Below, in pieces: positions 42,133 to 51,667 of a DNA stretch of 64,000 nt. Origin of the DNA: Paenibacillus wynnii (GTDB lineage Bacteria > Bacillota > Bacilli > Paenibacillales > Paenibacillaceae); NCBI RefSeq assembly GCF_030812855.1, contig NZ_JAUSTK010000002.1, positions 372,001 to 436,000 of the forward strand, written 5' to 3'. Under the pieces are notes generated by a model. It did no database searches, was not told the origin of the DNA, and saw nothing but the letters and a program-made list of their open reading frames with translations. The number at the start of each line of letters is the position of its first letter. Position 1 is the stretch's first letter. A program made the position numbers and the translations under genes.

Positions 42133-42606
42133 TTAGAAAGCCAGAGGTAATGCAGTAACATTGATACGCCCATCTGTGACATTCATTTCAAGTGTCCTAC
42201 TGATATTTCCTCCTGTATCTTCATAGTGGCATTTAGCATTCAGACTATGAAGTACCTGCATCACTGCTTCAACATTCCGAGGGCCTATCATAAAGTGATC
42301 ATTTGGTTTGGAGGCTACCGCTCCTCCATAGATCCGAACCATTAAGTCTCTGGCTTGGCAGCCACATTGTGCTCTAATGGTATCGAATACCTGTGGAATC
42401 CCCGTGCTTGCATATCTAAAGACAGAGAAAGTGCCTACATTCCCATATAATGGGGAGGGTAGGGCGATGTGAACCATTCCTGCTACTCGATGAATCGAAC
42501 AATAGGCGGTTACTGCAACACATGTAGATAAAGCATAAGTCTTTAGGGTATCCTTTGGATTATCGGAAAAAGCAGCCTCCCCAATCCCTACTACTTTGAT
42601 GGTCAT
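42133..42606 (-). CDS. cheD: Chemoreceptor glutamine deamidase CheD
   Basis: A 157-residue CheD protein, which deamidates glutamines of chemoreceptors. The catalytic Cys lies in YALSTCVAVTAY (about residue 29) and the His in AGMVHIALPSP (about 46); IYGGAVASKP and IGPRNVEAV are also conserved. The ATG overlaps the cheB stop by four bases (ATGA), so translation is coupled; an upstream GTG at 42618 is an alternative. No CheC gene is visible nearby, although CheD and CheC often occur together in Bacilli. Confidence 0.92.
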   Translation of the reverse strand: MTIKVVGIGEAAFSDNPKDTLKTYALSTCVAVTAYCSIHRVAGMVHIALPSPLYGNVGTFSVFRYASTGIPQVFDTIRAQCGCQARDLMVRIYGGAVASKPNDHFMIGPRNVEAVMQVLHSLNAKCHYEDTGGNISRTLEMNVTDGRINVTALPLAF

Positions 42607-43628
42607 TGCTGCAACCACTTATTGATAAGTTGTGGAATCTGGCTTAATGGAACCTGTTGCTCCACAGCTCCAACATCGAAGGCCGCTTTGGGCATGCCGT
42701 AAACAACAGAGGACTTAGCGTCTTGACCGATGGTTCTTCCGCCCTTGCGTCTCATCATTAGTAACCCCTTTGATCCGTCATATCCCATGCCAGTCAGGAT
42801 AACTCCGATTGCCTTACCCCCCGCTTCTTTGGCAACAGAATCAAATAATACATCAACCGAAGGGCAATGGCCGGTGACTCTCTCCCCTGGATAGCACTCG
42901 ACTCTGAAGGCAGTACCCGCTTTATGAAGGCGCATATGCTGGTCCCCTGGTGCGATCAAAGCAGTCCCAGCCTCTACATAATCCCCCGTTTTCGCTTCTT
43001 TGACAGAAATCTTACAAAGCTGATTCAAACGATCGGCGAACATTTTGGAAAACCCAGAGGGGATATGCTGAACGATTACGATTCCCGGAACGGTAACCGG
43101 CAGCATTTTCAGAATACTGGTAATCGCCTCCGTTCCTCCAGTGGATGCTCCCATTGCTATGATCCGGCAGGACGATGACATACCTGAACGCGGCTCTACG
43201 GGTTTCATGACCCCTTGATCGCGTCTTAATTCTTCGAGATTGATATTTGCTGCTACTCTGATTCTCTGAATGAGATCATCAAAAAAAACGTGGGTACTCC
43301 CGGCTGTCATATTCACAGGTTTGGATACAAAATCAACGGCTCCTGAATTTAAAGCATCAAAAACCCTAGTGCTTACAGTGCTGATCATTATAGTGGGTAG
43401 GGGGTATTGGGGGAGTAGTCTACGGATAAACTCCAGACCATTCATTTTGGGCATCTCTACATCACAAGTCATAACATCAGGCTCGAACATAAGTATTTTG
43501 TCGCGTGCGTCAAAAGCGTCTACAGCTGTAGCAACCACTTCAATATTGGGGTGGTTCGTCAGTCCTTTTCTCAACCATTCACGAAAGAGTAGAGAATCGT
43601 CCACGATCAGAACTTTTATTTTCATCAT
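42603..43628 (-). CDS. cheB: Protein-glutamate methylesterase CheB
   Basis: A 341-residue CheB with an N-terminal receiver domain (VDDSLLFREWL, Asp in DVMTCDVEMPKMNG, about residue 56) and a C-terminal methylesterase domain. The catalytic Ser is in MGASTGGTEA, the His in VQHIPSGFS and the Asp in LTGMGYDGSKG. It removes methyl groups from chemoreceptors (and may deamidate them), opposing CheR. It lies immediately after cheR and is coupled to cheD. Confidence 0.95.
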   Translation of the reverse strand: MMKIKVLIVDDSLLFREWLRKGLTNHPNIEVVATAVDAFDARDKILMFEPDVMTCDVEMPKMNGLEFIRRLLPQYPLPTIMISTVSTRVFDALNSGAVDFVSKPVNMTAGSTHVFFDDLIQRIRVAANINLEELRRDQGVMKPVEPRSGMSSSCRIIAMGASTGGTEAITSILKMLPVTVPGIVIVQHIPSGFSKMFADRLNQLCKISVKEAKTGDYVEAGTALIAPGDQHMRLHKAGTAFRVECYPGERVTGHCPSVDVLFDSVAKEAGGKAIGVILTGMGYDGSKGLLMMRRKGGRTIGQDAKSSVVYGMPKAAFDVGAVEQQVPLSQIPQLINKWLQQ

Positions 43629-43632
43629 CTAC

Positions 43633-44448
43633 TTATTCCTTTCGATAGACTGCAGGCATAATGTATTTGAATGGCGTGGATTCCCGATTAATGGACTCCG
43701 AATGTCCGATGAAGAGGTAGCCTCCGCTCTCTAAGGAATCGTAAAGCTTACAGAGCAGTTCTGTCTTGGTCTCCATATCGAAATAAATCATAACATTTCT
43801 GCAAAAAATGATATGAAACTTTCGCTTAAAAGGGTAATTAGGCTCCATCAGGTTGAACTTTCGGAAGATAACCTCGTTCTTAATTTTTTCATGAAAAGTA
43901 AAATTACCATTCTCATTCCTCCTAAGATATTGACTCTTCCAATGCTGAGGAAGCGGGAGGATTTGTTCAGGACTATATTCTGCTTTTCTTGCAAGCTCCA
44001 ATACACGGTCTGAAATATCCGTAGCAAGGACTTGAGTATCCCAGGCCAAGCTGTCATTTTGAAAGAAATCATTGATAAGCATAGCTAGGGTGTAGGGTTC
44101 CTCTCCTGTAGAACAGGCAGCACACCACAGACGCAAATCCTTCTCTTTAAGCGAATGTAAGTACTGCGGGAGAAGGGTTTCTTTCAAGAATGTAAAATGC
44201 TCTACTTCTCGCATGAAATACGTATGATTTGTAGTAATCTTATTAATTAAGGAATTGAGTATATTTCCTGTCTTATCTTGCAAAAGGATATCAATATATT
44301 CACTAAACGATTTCACGTTTAGTTGTGTTAACTCATTTTGCAGTCTTCCCACAACCAGTGAACGTTTCTCATCACTCAGGTGAATGCCAAGGCGAGCTTG
44401 AATATATGAGGTTAGACGACTGAACTCACGGTTGTTAATGGATATCAA
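43633..44448 (-). CDS. cheR: Chemotaxis protein methyltransferase CheR
   Basis: A 271-residue S-adenosylmethionine-dependent methyltransferase. The N-terminal helical domain (LTSYIQARLGIHLSDEKRSL) is followed by the SAM-binding LRLWCAACSTGEEPYTLAML (about 105-124), VLATDISDRVLELA and the catalytic-domain FCRNVMIYFD. It methylates glutamates on the methyl-accepting chemoreceptor encoded next to it. It lies 29 bases downstream of the MCP gene. Confidence 0.95.
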   Translation of the reverse strand: MISINNREFSRLTSYIQARLGIHLSDEKRSLVVGRLQNELTQLNVKSFSEYIDILLQDKTGNILNSLINKITTNHTYFMREVEHFTFLKETLLPQYLHSLKEKDLRLWCAACSTGEEPYTLAMLINDFFQNDSLAWDTQVLATDISDRVLELARKAEYSPEQILPLPQHWKSQYLRRNENGNFTFHEKIKNEVIFRKFNLMEPNYPFKRKFHIIFCRNVMIYFDMETKTELLCKLYDSLESGGYLFIGHSESINRESTPFKYIMPAVYRKE

Positions 44449-44477
44449 TGGGTTTCCCTGCCTTTGTATATTGATTT

Positions 44478-46175
44478 TTAATATTTACCGAAGTCACTAT
44501 CACTTAACGATATACTTGTTACACGTTTGGTTCTAGTTGCAGCAGCTTCATTACGAACATACGAATCCTTGGACGGATAAGATTTAATAGAAAGGTTTTC
44601 TCTGTCGTATTGCATAGATGGGTTGCCTCTTTTTAGCTGAAAGCGATTGACTTGTTCTTGTAGCATCAGAGCCTGCTGTGTTAGTTCTTCACTCGAAGCC
44701 GCACTTTCCTCAGAGGTTGCAGAATTGGTCTGCACCACATGAGAAACCTGAAGAATCCCCTGATTAATCTGTGCAACACCTAAGGCTTGCTCATTCGAGG
44801 AAATGGTGATATTACTGATAAGATCAGCTACTTTGGCAACGTCGTCTACAATGTTTTGCAGCGCTACAGCTGTATTGTTGGCAATCTTCGTACCCACATC
44901 GACTTTTTTGATAGAGCCTTCAATCATAGCTGTCGTTTCTTTGGCTGCATTGGCCGATCTTGCTGCTAAATTTCTAACTTCTTCGGCAACAACAGCAAAG
45001 CCTTTACCATGCTGTCCAGCTCGAGCCGCTTCCACCGCTGCATTTAAGGCTAGAATATTGGTTTGAAAAGCAATTTCATCAATAACTTTAATAATTTTAG
45101 AGATATTAATGGAGGAGTCATTGATCTCTTCCATTGCCCGAAGCATACTGCCCATCTGCTCATTACCATGGATAGCATTCTGCTGTGCGGTTTCTGCCAA
45201 TTGATTGGCGTTATTGGAGTTATGGGCATTCAGCTTCGTTTGGGAGGAAATTTCCTCTAAAGAAGCAGATAGTTCTTCAACAGAACTGGCTTGTTCAGTC
45301 GCTCCCTCAGACAAAGCTATGCTGGATTCCGACATTTGCCTTGCTCCGGAAGCGACCTGATCTGCTGCAGAACTGATATTATTCAGAACCTCATTCATAT
45401 TATTTGACATTCTCATGAATGACTTGGATAAAATCCCTACTTCATCCTCAGAGCTAGTATCAATAGTTACATCAAGATTCCCGTTGGCCATTTCCTCAGA
45501 CACAAGAACTAACCGATTAATGGGCTTACTTATAATTCGGGAGATGAACAAGCCTAAAGCGATAGCAAGGATTATAGTTGCAACAACAATAATAATCATT
45601 GTATTGACTGTATTATTGACTGTAATGGAGTACTCATCTGACTTCTTGAGACCGCCGCTTTCCTTCAGACCAATCAATTTATCCAGGTTGTCGTTAGCCT
45701 CGATAGCTGGCTGAAGTGCGTCCCCGTAGAACAAGGTCACTGCGGCATCCATTTGGTTCTCTTGAGCCAGAGTACTTACTCTTTCTCTGACTTCTTTATA
45801 GGTTTTAAGGGATTCCATTAATGAATTGTAGGCTGCGCGTACTTCCTCCGATTGAATACTGCCTTCGAATTTACCTAAGTACGTTTCCATACTGGTATCT
45901 AATGCTTTAATCTTTGTGAAATAAGGCTCCCGTTCTTTAACCGTTTTCTTAATGAGCACATCCCTTATCGCTGCGCGGATATTGTGGAAGTCCATGCCAA
46001 CATGTCCTAAATCTCCAGAGGCCACACCATAATTAACATATAAATCCGAATAGTCATTATTTACCTGCTTAATATTGAGAATTCCTATAAATCCAACTAA
46101 TCCCGTCATTAATGCGACTATAATAAATGCAGAGATCAATCTTGTTCCTATTTTTAAGTTATATATCCATCTCAT
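44478..46175 (-). CDS. Methyl-accepting chemotaxis protein (4HB_MCP sensor)
   Basis: A 565-residue transmembrane receptor. TM1 spans about residues 12-32; an extracytoplasmic four-helix-bundle sensor (about 33-190) follows; TM2 is about 191-212 ([19 protein letters not shown]); then HAMP (about 213-265) and the signalling coiled coil, whose tip is [20 protein letters not shown]. The C-terminal 40 residues are a flexible tail without a CheR-tethering pentapeptide. It is the only receptor in the operon, sitting between cheW and cheR, so it is likely dedicated to this pathway. The ligand is unknown. Confidence 0.93.
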   Translation of the reverse strand: MRWIYNLKIGTRLISAFIIVALMTGLVGFIGILNIKQVNNDYSDLYVNYGVASGDLGHVGMDFHNIRAAIRDVLIKKTVKEREPYFTKIKALDTSMETYLGKFEGSIQSEEVRAAYNSLMESLKTYKEVRERVSTLAQENQMDAAVTLFYGDALQPAIEANDNLDKLIGLKESGGLKKSDEYSITVNNTVNTMIIIVVATIILAIALGLFISRIISKPINRLVLVSEEMANGNLDVTIDTSSEDEVGILSKSFMRMSNNMNEVLNNISSAADQVASGARQMSESSIALSEGATEQASSVEELSASLEEISSQTKLNAHNSNNANQLAETAQQNAIHGNEQMGSMLRAMEEINDSSINISKIIKVIDEIAFQTNILALNAAVEAARAGQHGKGFAVVAEEVRNLAARSANAAKETTAMIEGSIKKVDVGTKIANNTAVALQNIVDDVAKVADLISNITISSNEQALGVAQINQGILQVSHVVQTNSATSEESAASSEELTQQALMLQEQVNRFQLKRGNPSMQYDRENLSIKSYPSKDSYVRNEAAATRTKRVTSISLSDSDFGKY

Positions 46176-46179
46176 TTGT

Positions 46180-46677
46180 TTATCCTCCTAATGTATCTAG
46201 CTGTTCATTTCCATCCCATGAGCCTTTGACCAACAGTGTCTTGCAATCCAATAACAGCTTAACTTCGGCTCCAACCTTACCAATCCCCTTAATAAAATGA
46301 TGACCGCCTTTATTCATTTCAGGAGGAGCAACAATCTCACTATCAGGTATGGACAACACTTCCGAAACAGCATCTACAATAAGTCCTAAGGATATATTCT
46401 CGATGTCCACTACAATAATGCAGGTTCTGTCGTTGTAATCCATGAACACTTTACCAAATCGCAATCGTATATCCATCACGGGGATGATTTTGCCCCGGAG
46501 ATTAATAATTCCCCGTAGGTATTCGGGCTGATCCGGCACTTCCGTGATCGGTTGTATTCCAATAATCTCCCTTACGTGATTAATTTCAATGCCATAGAAA
46601 TCCTCACCCATAATGAATGTCAAAAATTTACCCTTCTGCGTATCTTCCTCTAATTCGTCCTGTATATTTACGGACAT
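46180..46677 (-). CDS. cheW: Chemotaxis coupling protein CheW
   Basis: A 165-residue CheW/SH3-like adaptor linking receptors to Che[21 protein letters not shown] (about 17-36), [20 protein letters not shown] (about 45-64) and [15 protein letters not shown] are the family signatures. It lies four bases upstream of the MCP gene and 58 bases after cheA. Confidence 0.94.
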   Translation of the reverse strand: MSVNIQDELEEDTQKGKFLTFIMGEDFYGIEINHVREIIGIQPITEVPDQPEYLRGIINLRGKIIPVMDIRLRFGKVFMDYNDRTCIIVVDIENISLGLIVDAVSEVLSIPDSEIVAPPEMNKGGHHFIKGIGKVGAEVKLLLDCKTLLVKGSWDGNEQLDTLGG

Positions 46678-46735
46678 GGATAGACCAACTCCCTTTTTAA
46701 AAAATAGATATTACTTATCTTTAGCCTCAACCTAT

Positions 46736-48760
46736 TCAACTTGATAGTCTGGGAATATCGAGAATTAAGCTGATGCTTCCATCTCCTAACAACGTACATC
46801 CCGCCAGGACCTCTACTTTGTGCGACTGCTGTTGGAATAAGCTTGGAAGTGCTTTCACAACGACCTGCTTTTGGCCTAACAATTCGTCCGCCAAAATGCA
46901 AAAACCCTTCTCGTCATTCTCAAGAATCATAATTATTCCATCTGTTAAAGAGGTGCGCTCCGTTGATTGATGTAATCGTTCATGCAACCGGATTAAAGGG
47001 TAGCAAAGGCCGCGCAACATGACCATTTCATTCCCATTCGGGTCCACAATCAGATCGGAAGCCTTTGGCTTCAAAGACTCTCTTATATAAGCGGTTGGAA
47101 TAGTGTATTGGGACCCAGCCACTCGGATATTCATGGCATCTACGATGGCCAGCGTGATCGGAATCCGGATGGTTATTACGGTCCCCCGATCTTCTGCACT
47201 ATCCACATTTAGAACCCCGCCAATGGTCTCGACATTGTTGGCCACCACATCCATGCCTACACCTCTACCGGAGAACTCTGTAACCTCTTCTTTAGTAGAG
47301 AATCCCGGCTGAAAGATCATATTGTAAATCTCTTTATCCGTATATTCGTGTTCAGGCCTTCTCAGCAGCCCATTCAATTGGGCCTTTTGTAATATTTTAT
47401 TTCGATTTAATCCTCTTCCATCATCCTTAATTACAATAAGAACATCGCTACCGATATTTCTGGCCTCGAGCGTGATCGTCCCTACCCGCGGTTTATTCTT
47501 CTGTTCTCTTTCCTCTGGAGATTCTAACCCGTGATCCATGGAATTTCGAATCAAATGCATCAGGGGATCCGACAGGTGTTCAATAATATTCTTATCTACT
47601 TCAGTTTCCTCACCAATCAAGTTCAGCTTCACTTCTTTATTTAATTTCTTGGACATATCACGAACTGGCCGATTCATCTTCTGGAACGTTGTGGATAACG
47701 AAACCATACGAATCGCCATGACCATATCTTGAATCTCGCTGGTTATTTTCTTCAACTGACGGGCAGCTTTCTGAAAATTATCGAGTTGCAGGCCATCCAG
47801 ATCCGGATTCTCGGTTACCATGGCTTCGGCGATGACCATCTCACCCACTAAGTCGAGCAAACGGTCCAGCTTGTCCACCTGCACACTAATGATGGATGCC
47901 GCCGCATTCATAGTTTTATTCTCTTCATTCCCTTTGACTTTGACAGGGGTTTGTTGAACATCAGTCCCCGGTTCTGTCTCTTCGTGAACCAGTTCGATTA
48001 ACTCCAGATCCCTGAGGAAAATCGTTTGTGAAAAGAATTGATGCATTTCGTCATAGCTTCGATTGGATTTGAAATGAAGTATAAATCCCGTTGCTCGTAT
48101 CGTCTCTACGCTATCCTCGGATTCAATGATGTCACTAGGTTCATGATGAAGCTCAGTGGCAAAATCCTTCAGATTATGAACGATAGTGAAAGCTCTGATG
48201 TTCTCCATCTCGCAGCCATCTTCAAAAAAAACACGGGCTTGATAGGTATGTTTATGATTAGACTTTTCTATTTTTTTGTTATTGGAAATGTAAAATTGCT
48301 GCTGTTTTTGCGAATTTTTGGTGCCGGTTGCGGCCTTCAGATCAGGATTGTTCTCCTTTAACTGTTCCAGGTAACACCCAATGCGCTGGATTAACTCGGA
48401 AGAATCCTCATCCGCCTCATCCCCTGCTTTGATCTTGAGGATTTCTACCTTAATGAAGTCAATCCCCTCAAAGACAAGGTCAGAGAGTACCGAGTATTCA
48501 ATATGCACCGGCTTTTCTTCACGTATAACATAGAAAAGATCCTCAATGGAATGGGCTAGCTTAGAGATATCATTGAACAGCATCATCGCAGCTGAGCTTT
48601 TAATACTATGCATGTGGCGGAAAATTTCATTGATAACTTCTTCTTTGTAGGAGGCGTCACTCTCATTCTCCAACATTTTTTGTTCCAGTTGCTCTAGCAG
48701 AAGCGAGGTCTCATAAATAAACATCTCAAGCATAGGCTCGTTGATGTAATCCTCGGTCAT
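46736..48760 (-). CDS. cheA: Chemotaxis histidine kinase CheA
   Basis: A 674-residue CheA. Domains in order: P1 Hpt with EIFRHMHSIKSSAAMM (phospho-His about residue 51); a P2-like response-regulator-binding region (about 180-280); P3 dimerisation (about 295-360); P4 ATPase with LIRNSMDHGLESPEE, VIKDDGRGLN and GRGVGMDVV; P5 CheW-like domain ending LDIPRLSS. It phosphorylates CheB and CheY-type partners. The ATG at 48760 has GGAAGGTG upstream and is preferred over an in-frame codon at 48787. It is preceded in the operon by a TetR-type gene rather than by flagellar genes. Confidence 0.94.
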   Translation of the reverse strand: MTEDYINEPMLEMFIYETSLLLEQLEQKMLENESDASYKEEVINEIFRHMHSIKSSAAMMLFNDISKLAHSIEDLFYVIREEKPVHIEYSVLSDLVFEGIDFIKVEILKIKAGDEADEDSSELIQRIGCYLEQLKENNPDLKAATGTKNSQKQQQFYISNNKKIEKSNHKHTYQARVFFEDGCEMENIRAFTIVHNLKDFATELHHEPSDIIESEDSVETIRATGFILHFKSNRSYDEMHQFFSQTIFLRDLELIELVHEETEPGTDVQQTPVKVKGNEENKTMNAAASIISVQVDKLDRLLDLVGEMVIAEAMVTENPDLDGLQLDNFQKAARQLKKITSEIQDMVMAIRMVSLSTTFQKMNRPVRDMSKKLNKEVKLNLIGEETEVDKNIIEHLSDPLMHLIRNSMDHGLESPEEREQKNKPRVGTITLEARNIGSDVLIVIKDDGRGLNRNKILQKAQLNGLLRRPEHEYTDKEIYNMIFQPGFSTKEEVTEFSGRGVGMDVVANNVETIGGVLNVDSAEDRGTVITIRIPITLAIVDAMNIRVAGSQYTIPTAYIRESLKPKASDLIVDPNGNEMVMLRGLCYPLIRLHERLHQSTERTSLTDGIIMILENDEKGFCILADELLGQKQVVVKALPSLFQQQSHKVEVLAGCTLLGDGSISLILDIPRLSS

Positions 48761-48802
48761 TGTTATCACCTTCCCTAAACTCTCCAATACGTACTATTCC
48801 CT

Positions 48803-49387
48803 CTAGCTGAAAGCTCTCAAAATCATATGCAGCGATTCTTGAACACGCTTTCTAAGCGGAAATGCGTATTCACTAATCCTCCATTTCATACAAACCTCAC
48901 GGAAGTACCCCCAAATCATAATGGCAAGCTGTTCGCTGTCGACATGAGGGGCGATTTCATTCTTTTGAATGGCTTCATCAATAAGCCCAGTCATAAAATT
49001 CGTCCGATCCTTGATGATCCTATCAATCTTCTCTCGAAGTTCCATTTCATTACGAAACACTTCATATATTTGTGTTATTGCGGTGATCGCTGAGTAGTTC
49101 TCATAATATGTAGAGTAGGTATTCAAGCAATAGTGGATGGATTCGGTTGGAGTTAATTGCTTAAGTTGTACGGTGGCAAAAACATCGGAGTCATATTTGG
49201 AGAAGTAATCTAATACCGCTAGCAGAAGCTCGTTTTTAGATTTGTAATGGCGAAATATAGCGGCTTCTGTAACACCCTGCTGAGAAGCTACCTTTCGAAT
49301 GGATAAGTTACTAATACCAACGTCGTTTATGACCTCAATCGTAGATAACACAAGACCCTCTTTCGTATGAATGAGTGTTTTCCCCAT
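48803..49387 (-). CDS. TetR family regulator heading the chemosensory operon
   Basis: A protein of about 194 residues with an N-terminal helix-turn-helix (STIEVINDVGISNLSIRKVA, then TEAAIFRHYKSKNELL, about residues 14-55) and a helical ligand domain. The ATG at 49387 is chosen over an upstream TTG at 49405. It ends 42 bases before cheA on the same strand, so it is probably the first gene of the chemosensory operon. A TTAGTAA-N4-TTACTTA palindrome just upstream (49410-49427) is a likely autoregulatory operator for the whole cluster. Confidence 0.88.
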   Translation of the reverse strand: MGKTLIHTKEGLVLSTIEVINDVGISNLSIRKVASQQGVTEAAIFRHYKSKNELLLAVLDYFSKYDSDVFATVQLKQLTPTESIHYCLNTYSTYYENYSAITAITQIYEVFRNEMELREKIDRIIKDRTNFMTGLIDEAIQKNEIAPHVDSEQLAIMIWGYFREVCMKWRISEYAFPLRKRVQESLHMILRAFS

Positions 49388-49409
49388 AAATTCATTCGCT
49401 CCCAAATGT

Positions 49410-49427
49410 TAGTAAACACTTACTTAC
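49410..49427. promoter_or_regulatory. Putative TetR operator of the chemosensory operon
   Basis: TTAGTAA-ACAC-TTACTTA is a near-perfect inverted repeat of the size and type bound by TetR dimers, 22 bases ahead of the TetR start. Confidence 0.6.
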
Positions 49428-49833
49428 ATGCGAAGTATACTCCAGAAACTACTGAAAAAGAACTAAGTATTTAGAATATTATGGGAACAATTTGTGAATT
49501 TTCGGGATTTATGGTGGATTTTTAGTTCGAAAGTTGTGTAAATATAGGCAATTTTTCATTTTTACACTTCGCATTTTGTCGAATTGCAAGATACATGCAG
49601 GATCCTAACCGATACTTCACCCGACAAATAATGAAAGAGGCCCTTAGGCCCTTCTCTTCATGCAGTACTCAATCCATCTTACACGGCTAAGGACAGATGT
49701 TGTATACTTCACAATAAGGATGAGGTTCATGCAATCAATACTAATAATGCTGAAAAATAGAGGATTTTGAAGGAAGATGTTGAAAATTCTAAGAACAAAG
49801 TTATGATCAGGCTTGACTATCGGGAGGGGCAAT
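49428..49833. other. Divergent intergenic region between the chemosensory operon and the GGDEF-EAL gene
   Basis: An inverted pair GTGTAAA / TTTACAC near 49534-49566 and a short hairpin around AGGCCCTTAGGCCC (about 49636-49651) are visible. No protein gene is supported. A clear sigma-A promoter for the plus-strand gene was not identified. Confidence 0.4.
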
Positions 49834-51600
49834 ATGTTGCAAAGAGATAATAGCAATAGAACCAAAGAATCAGCCACTGTAGGGTTGGAGTCCTATGAAG
49901 GAATTGATCTTGAACCTATAAATAAGCATAGCTTCAAACCACTCTGGGGTTCTACGAGAATTGCCGGAATTTATTTCATTGTTGGGTGCTTATGGATTCT
50001 TTTTACGGATAAAGCCGTTTCCACCTTTACTAAAAACACAGAGCTCATTGCCCAAATTAATATGATCAAAGGCTGGTTCTTTGTTTTTATGACGGCTCTC
50101 ATTATCTTCAGCCTTATTCTGAGGACGCTTAAACAAATTAAAAGAACAGAAGAAAAGCTCGAGATCGCCTACAAGGATTTGATGCGCACCTATGAAAACC
50201 TGGAGTCTGCCTACGAGGAAATAACAGCTACTGAGGAGGAACTCAGACAGCAATATGATCATCTGAGTGATAATCAACGCAAGCTCACAGAGAACGAAGA
50301 AAAGATGCACCATCTTGCCTATCATGATCTACTGACGAGCCTGCCCAACAAGCTGGCCTTATATGAGAATGCATCCCAATACATCCGTACGGACTCTAGC
50401 GGTCATGCAGCCTTAATGTTTGTAGATATCGATAACTTTAAATATATCAACGATACCATGGGTCATGGCTTTGGAGACCGACTTATAATAAAAGCAAGTC
50501 AAAGATTAATTTCCATCGTAGGGGAAGAGGGTGTGGTTTACCGCTTCGGAGGCGATGAATTCATAATTCTTCTGCATCCACTAACGGATGCAGCTAGTAT
50601 CAACCTTATGGCAAGCCGAATTCTCGCCGGATTCAAAAAGGCTGTAGATATGGATAACAGTCTACTACATATCAGTACTAGTATTGGAATCAGTGTTTAC
50701 CCGGAGCATGGCAATGATATTATGGAGCTGGTCAAACGGGCAGACATTGCTATGTACAAGGCGAAGGATGCGGGAAAGGGCAAATACGTTATATTTGACC
50801 AGCCCCTAAATGACGACTTCAGCGAGAGAATGAATATTGAGAAGCAGCTGTATGCTGCCATGGAACAACAGGAGTTCGAGCTCTATTATCAACCCCAAGT
50901 TGACTTGGCACAGAATAAAATTACCGGGCTGGAAGCTCTTTTGCGCTGGAATAGTCCTGTGCTGGGTTATGTCTCTCCCCTCAAATTCATCAAGGTCGCC
51001 GAGGATTCCCACATCATCATTCCTTTGGGAGCCTGGGTTCTGCAAAAAGCCTGTGATTTCCTGAAAAGCCTGCATGGGCAGGGTTTTACGGAGTTAACCA
51101 TGTCCGTCAATATTTCAATGCTTCAACTGCTGCAGACGGATTTCAATGAACTGGTAGTGGATACCCTGAAGGCCGCTGGACTGGAGCCTCATTATCTGGA
51201 ATTAGAGATCACTGAATCCGTTCTGGTAGAATCCTACGACTACGTTAGCGATAAATTGAAGCAGCTAAGAGATCTTAATATTAAAATCGCTTTGGACGAC
51301 TTTGGAACAGGCTATTCTTCCTTAAGCTATCTGACTCACCTGCCGATTTCCACGCTGAAAATAGATAAGTCCTTTATTGATACGATTCTCACAGGAACCA
51401 ATCAATCCACTCTAGTACAGGAAATCATCATGATCGGCAAGCGGATGAACATGTGCGTGGTTGCAGAGGGTGTAGAGAAATCGGGGCAGTTGGAGTATTT
51501 ACAGGAGCAAGGCTGCGACAAAATCCAAGGTTACTTATTCAGCAAGCCGTTAGCAGCAGAGTCGATTGTAGAACTATTAATGGGTCGGGCTGAAGTTTAA
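49834..51600 (+). CDS. Membrane-bound GGDEF-EAL protein (c-di-GMP synthesis and/or hydrolysis)
   Basis: A 588-residue protein. Two membrane helices (about residues 42-62 and 78-98) and a cytoplasmic coiled coil (about 105-160) precede a GGDEF domain with intact YRFGGDEFIILLHP (about 236) and an EAL domain with GLEALLRW (about 366), DDFGTGYSSLSYL, TLKIDKSFI and VVAEGVE. The product-inhibition RxxD before GGDEF is absent. Both active sites look intact, so net activity cannot be predicted. The ATG at 49834 follows GGGAGGGG; an in-frame TTG at 49813 is an alternative. It stands divergent from the chemosensory operon. Confidence 0.93.
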   Translation: MLQRDNSNRTKESATVGLESYEGIDLEPINKHSFKPLWGSTRIAGIYFIVGCLWILFTDKAVSTFTKNTELIAQINMIKGWFFVFMTALIIFSLILRTLKQIKRTEEKLEIAYKDLMRTYENLESAYEEITATEEELRQQYDHLSDNQRKLTENEEKMHHLAYHDLLTSLPNKLALYENASQYIRTDSSGHAALMFVDIDNFKYINDTMGHGFGDRLIIKASQRLISIVGEEGVVYRFGGDEFIILLHPLTDAASINLMASRILAGFKKAVDMDNSLLHISTSIGISVYPEHGNDIMELVKRADIAMYKAKDAGKGKYVIFDQPLNDDFSERMNIEKQLYAAMEQQEFELYYQPQVDLAQNKITGLEALLRWNSPVLGYVSPLKFIKVAEDSHIIIPLGAWVLQKACDFLKSLHGQGFTELTMSVNISMLQLLQTDFNELVVDTLKAAGLEPHYLELEITESVLVESYDYVSDKLKQLRDLNIKIALDDFGTGYSSLSYLTHLPISTLKIDKSFIDTILTGTNQSTLVQEIIMIGKRMNMCVVAEGVEKSGQLEYLQEQGCDKIQGYLFSKPLAAESIVELLMGRAEV

Positions 51601-51667
51601 TTTGGTAAGTAGCTTTTTTTATGTGGTAGAATAAGAGTGGACATCTTAATTAAGAGGGTGCAGTCTA

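Noticed and set aside
46668..46901. 77-residue minus-strand ORF between cheW and cheA
   Set aside because: It overlaps the end of cheA in another frame and lacks a ribosome binding site.
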